Under the pieces are notes generated by a model, which saw only the letters and a program-made list of their open reading frames with translations, had not been told where the DNA came from and searched no databases. The position numbers and the translations under genes are program-made. Below are positions 21,950 through 24,192 of a stretch of 24,192 nucleotides of DNA, one piece after another. Source of the DNA: a candidate division BRC1 bacterium ADurb.BinA292. Lineage in GTDB: Bacteria; Sumerlaeota; Sumerlaeia; MVZB01. The stretch is from contig MVZB01000016.1 of NCBI GenBank assembly GCA_002068205.1, positions 1-24,192 on the forward strand. Reading direction: 5' to 3'. Every line of letters begins with the position of its first letter. Position 1 is the first letter of the stretch.

Positions 21950-23833
21950 CTACTTCGCCAACGGGACGGTCAACTCGAGCCGCGGCGTCATGTTGAGCAG
22001 CTTGAAGGGAGGACGGATTTCGATCGTCGCCAGGTAGCGCATCGGGTCGTCGGGATTGTCCGCGACGGCGACGTTGACGCAATGGTCGGGCGCCGCCCCC
22101 TTGCTCGTGCTCAACAGGTCGAGGAGCCGCTGCTTGAGCGCCTGCTGGGCCGAGTCCGGATCGCCCCCGCCGACCTCGCCGAGGAAGCGCATCAGCGCCA
22201 GCGCCACGCGCCCCGCGTAGAGCTGGTAGGGAAGGATCGCCTTGAGCGCGGCATCCTGCGTCTGCCCCAGATCGGGGTAGCGCTTGGCCAGATGCGCCGT
22301 CGGCACATAGGTGATGTACGCGGCGTCCTTATTGGCGGCGCACTGGAGCGACAGGATGCCCGCGGTGGCCAGGTCCTGCGCATGCATCTCGGAAAGACCG
22401 GTCTCCAGCGTGATCTGCACGCCGCGGCCCGGCTTCGGTTCCCATTTGCGCAGGGGGAGGTCCTCGAGGAGGCCTTCGGCGCGCGCGCCGGAGATGAACT
22501 GCGGCCAGCCCTCGCGAGCGAAACTGTCGGTGATGCGGCTGGCGACTGCCCAGACGGCGTTGCCCCAGCACAGGTCCTCGCCCTTGGCTTCATTCGTCTG
22601 TTCGCGGTAGTTGAAGCCCTTGACCCTGGTCTCCTCCTCGCCCCAGGGGCGGCGCAGAAGGAACCGGTTCATGCAGATCGCCAGCCAGCGCGAGGGGTCG
22701 GTGTTGCGCAGGCCCAGCCACTTGGCGAACTCGGGATGCGACAGCAGGTCGTGCAGCGAGCCGCCGGCGCCCAGATCGTTGAGCGAATCGACGCCAATGA
22801 ACTGGGGGGCCGCCTCCGCCAGCAACGGCGCCTGGAGGCGCTCGGCGACCTGCGTCAATTCCTGCAGCGCGTTGGTGTCGCGCGCGGTCCGGTCGAACGC
22901 GTGATTGACGATGATGCACGCCAGCGGCGGATCGCCCGGCATGTTGTACTCGTCCTCCATGACGTGCTGGACGAGGACGGCGCGCAGGTCGTCCTTGGCG
23001 CAGGGGAGGATCTCAAGCTGAATGTCGCGGCGGAAGTCGGTGCGCGAGACGAGGAAGCGCAGGCCGCGCCAGGCTTCCTCCAGCTCGGCGATGCGGCGGT
23101 CGTGGAGGATCGCGTCGAGCTGGCGGCCCAGCCGCTGGTCCAGTGCATCGAGCGCGGCGGCGACGCCGCTGCCCGGTTTCTTCTTGCCCGCGCCGCCGAC
23201 GAGCGAATCCAGGACCGAGCCCATCGAGGCGCCCGAGGTCGCGCTCTTGCCCGACTGATTCTTCTCGGTCTCCTCGAGCAGGTCGTCCAGCAGCGAAGCG
23301 CCGCCATTGCCCGCCGACGGATCGGGCTGGGAACCGTCGCCGCCGGCCGCGCCGGCCGAGGCGCCTTGAGCGCCGGGCTCGAGCGCGGCGAGGACTTCGG
23401 GCCCATAGGGGCGGCCGCGCAGCTCGCCTTCCAGCCGGGCCGCGATCTGGCCGGCCGACTGGCCCTGGCGCGCCAGTTCGTCGATCTGGCGGCGGAGCGC
23501 CAGCAGTGCGGCGCAGCCCGGATGCGCGGCGGCGAGCGCCTCGGGACGCAGATCGTCGAACGAGCGGAACGTGAATTCATGCTCGATCGTCGGCGCCGGT
23601 CCCCCCAGATGATTGGGAACCTCGAGGGCGACGGTCGGGGCGAGCTCGGCAAAGACCGCGTTGAGGTTGTCCTTGTCGACGCGCCGCGGATTGGGCAACG
23701 GGTCCGACCCATCCAGCGCGCGGCGTTTGCTGAGGAAATCGGCCACGACCAGCAGCCGATAGGGGAGCACGGACTGCGGTGTGAGACCGCCGCTGCCGGC
23801 GCCGAAGCCGATTTTTGTCGACTGGATGCTCAT
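21950..23833 (-). CDS. tssBC: fused TssB-TssC type VI secretion contractile sheath protein
   Basis: ATG 23833 is chosen because GGAGGA (23838-23843) sits just upstream; the frame is open 13 codons further. Of 627 residues, about 1-140 match TssB/VipA ('VLPYRLLVVADFLSKR', 'RVDKDNLNAVFAELAP', 'EVPNHLGG', 'FRSFDDLRPEAL', 'LLALRRQIDEL'). A Gly/Ala/Ser-rich linker spans about 150-225. Residues 230-627 match TssC/VipB ('LDAILHDRRIAELEEAWRGL', 'FLLRRPWG', 'GFNYREQ', 'LCWGNAVWAVASRI', 'YQLYAGRVALALMRFLGE'). In type VI systems the two subunits form a heterodimer that polymerises into the sheath whose contraction drives the Hcp tube. Here they are one chain. It is the first gene of the cluster; no other type VI component is in view. 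Confidence 0.88.
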   Translation of the reverse strand: MSIQSTKIGFGAGSGGLTPQSVLPYRLLVVADFLSKRRALDGSDPLPNPRRVDKDNLNAVFAELAPTVALEVPNHLGGPAPTIEHEFTFRSFDDLRPEALAAAHPGCAALLALRRQIDELARQGQSAGQIAARLEGELRGRPYGPEVLAALEPGAQGASAGAAGGDGSQPDPSAGNGGASLLDDLLEETEKNQSGKSATSGASMGSVLDSLVGGAGKKKPGSGVAAALDALDQRLGRQLDAILHDRRIAELEEAWRGLRFLVSRTDFRRDIQLEILPCAKDDLRAVLVQHVMEDEYNMPGDPPLACIIVNHAFDRTARDTNALQELTQVAERLQAPLLAEAAPQFIGVDSLNDLGAGGSLHDLLSHPEFAKWLGLRNTDPSRWLAICMNRFLLRRPWGEEETRVKGFNYREQTNEAKGEDLCWGNAVWAVASRITDSFAREGWPQFISGARAEGLLEDLPLRKWEPKPGRGVQITLETGLSEMHAQDLATAGILSLQCAANKDAAYITYVPTAHLAKRYPDLGQTQDAALKAILPYQLYAGRVALALMRFLGEVGGGDPDSAQQALKQRLLDLLSTSKGAAPDHCVNVAVADNPDDPMRYLATIEIRPPFKLLNMTPRLELTVPLAK

Positions 23834-23837
23834 GATA

Positions 23838-23843
23838 TCCTCC
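23838..23843 (-). promoter_or_regulatory. ribosome-binding site deciding the tssBC start
   Basis: GGAGGA on the minus strand, four bases before ATG 23833. The upstream in-frame starts lack anything comparable. Confidence 0.8.
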
Positions 23844-23877
23844 GACATTGGCGAAAGTGACCGACCTGGCAATGTCG
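23843..23877 (-). promoter_or_regulatory. inverted repeat in the tssBC leader next to the ribosome site
   Basis: CGACATTG (23843-23850) and CAATGTCG (23870-23877) are exact inverted repeats around 19 bases. One arm touches the GGAGGA ribosome site. In RNA it could form a hairpin limiting access to the start; in DNA it could be a dimeric operator. Confidence 0.45.
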
Positions 23878-23941
23878 CCAGCCGCGACCCCGTACTACCT
23901 CGTCGCGCCGTCGCGCAGGGCTGAGCGGTGCAATGGCACGA

Positions 23942-23970
23942 ATCTTAACGCAGCCGCCCGCTCCACGCAA
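23942..23970 (-). promoter_or_regulatory. sigma70-like promoter of the tssBC-kinase cluster
   Basis: On the minus strand TTGCGT (23970-23965) and TAAGAT (23947-23942) are separated by exactly 17 bases; four of six positions match consensus in each. Transcription would begin near 23935, giving a leader of about 100 bases that contains the inverted repeat. It lies 15 bases after the end of the LysR-like gene. Confidence 0.6.
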
Positions 23971-23984
23971 GCGAACGGTTGTCT

Positions 23985-24192
23985 TTACTGGCGATAGACT
24001 TGCAGTTGGGCTTCGAGGCGGGCGACGCTGCCCTGTTCATGTATCTCCCGAAAATGGAGGTCTGGCCAAGTCACGCCCTGTGATGCTTCGGTCGCGATCG
24101 TCACGAAACGACCAACCGTAACAATGCTCAGCACGCTTTCAAGGCTGGTGTCCTGCATGATGATGCTCGGGCGATAGCCTTGTTCGGTAAGC
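23985..24192 (-). CDS. LysR-type transcriptional regulator, C-terminal fragment (5' part beyond window)
   Basis: Reading the minus strand from the right edge gives 68 residues ending in TAA at 23985-23987, with no interruption. The sequence 'LTEQGYRPSIIMQDTSLESV', then 'LSIVTVGRFVTIATE', 'GVTWPDLHFREI' and a final 'LQVYRQ' matches the end of the LysR effector-binding domain (aGyrP...E..s..s.l.lV..G.G; gv.fr.l; l.l.yR). The DNA-binding part lies outside the window. GC here is about 57-58 percent, clearly below the rest. The expected second glycine of the V-x-x-G-x-G turn is Phe. It could be a regulator of the adjacent cluster or simply an unrelated neighbour. Confidence 0.6.
   Translation of the reverse strand, partial: LTEQGYRPSIIMQDTSLESVLSIVTVGRFVTIATEASQGVTWPDLHFREIHEQGSVARLEAQLQVYRQ

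Noticed and set aside
23933..24121. 62-residue plus-strand frame at the right edge
   Set aside because: It is antisense to the LysR-like fragment and overlaps the promoter-like site; no ribosome site or motif.

Overview
The window is GC-rich (roughly two thirds G+C) and densely coded, with many long antisense open frames that are only high-GC shadows. No rRNA, tRNA, CRISPR array, insertion sequence or integrase is visible. Several features together suggest a Gram-negative-type bacterium from a Sumerlaeota / Hydrogenedentota / Planctomycetota-like lineage rather than a well-studied proteobacterium: a GspG-like pilin with a 'YDPTNGTVSGGD' tail, a TIGR03790 protein, an ECF sigma / FecR pair, FG-GAP propeller proteins and very large transmembrane Ser/Thr kinases. 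This placement is an inference from gene content; no marker gene fixes it.

Left part (1-9258). The tail of a Nudix hydrolase overlaps the start of uxaC (glucuronate isomerase). A ThiE/TenI-type thiamine phosphate synthase lies convergently on the minus strand. Next on the plus strand come an ECF sigma factor and a zinc-finger anti-sigma protein fused to a FecR domain. A promoter-like site precedes a prepilin gene, which overlaps by four bases a 926-residue exported propeller protein. An exported protein of unknown function closes the block.

Middle (9259-12711, minus strand): trpE (anthranilate synthase component I) and an exported TIGR03790-family protein, with hairpins between the units.

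Right part (12823-23833, minus strand) is the most interesting region: a probable four-gene operon read from a sigma70-like promoter near 23970-23942. Gene 1 is a single polypeptide joining a TssB-like and a TssC-like domain, the two type VI secretion sheath subunits that are normally separate proteins. Gene 2 is a single-pass membrane protein whose cytoplasmic part carries seven T-x-R-[L/I/F] motifs in acidic surroundings and whose outer part looks like a propeller. Gene 3 is a PP2C phosphatase with a membrane segment and an outer domain. Gene 4, overlapping gene 3 by four bases, has two complete Hanks-type kinase domains in tandem, one membrane segment and about 1,035 outer residues. By analogy with the PpkA/PppA/Fha threonine-phosphorylation switch of type VI secretion, I propose a membrane phospho-signalling module (two sensors and a multisite phospho-threonine scaffold) controlling a contractile sheath. 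No other type VI gene (hcp, vgrG, clpV, tssE/F/G/J/K/L/M) is in the window.

At the far right edge, the C-terminal end of a probable LysR-type regulator runs off the window on the minus strand, in DNA of noticeably lower GC.
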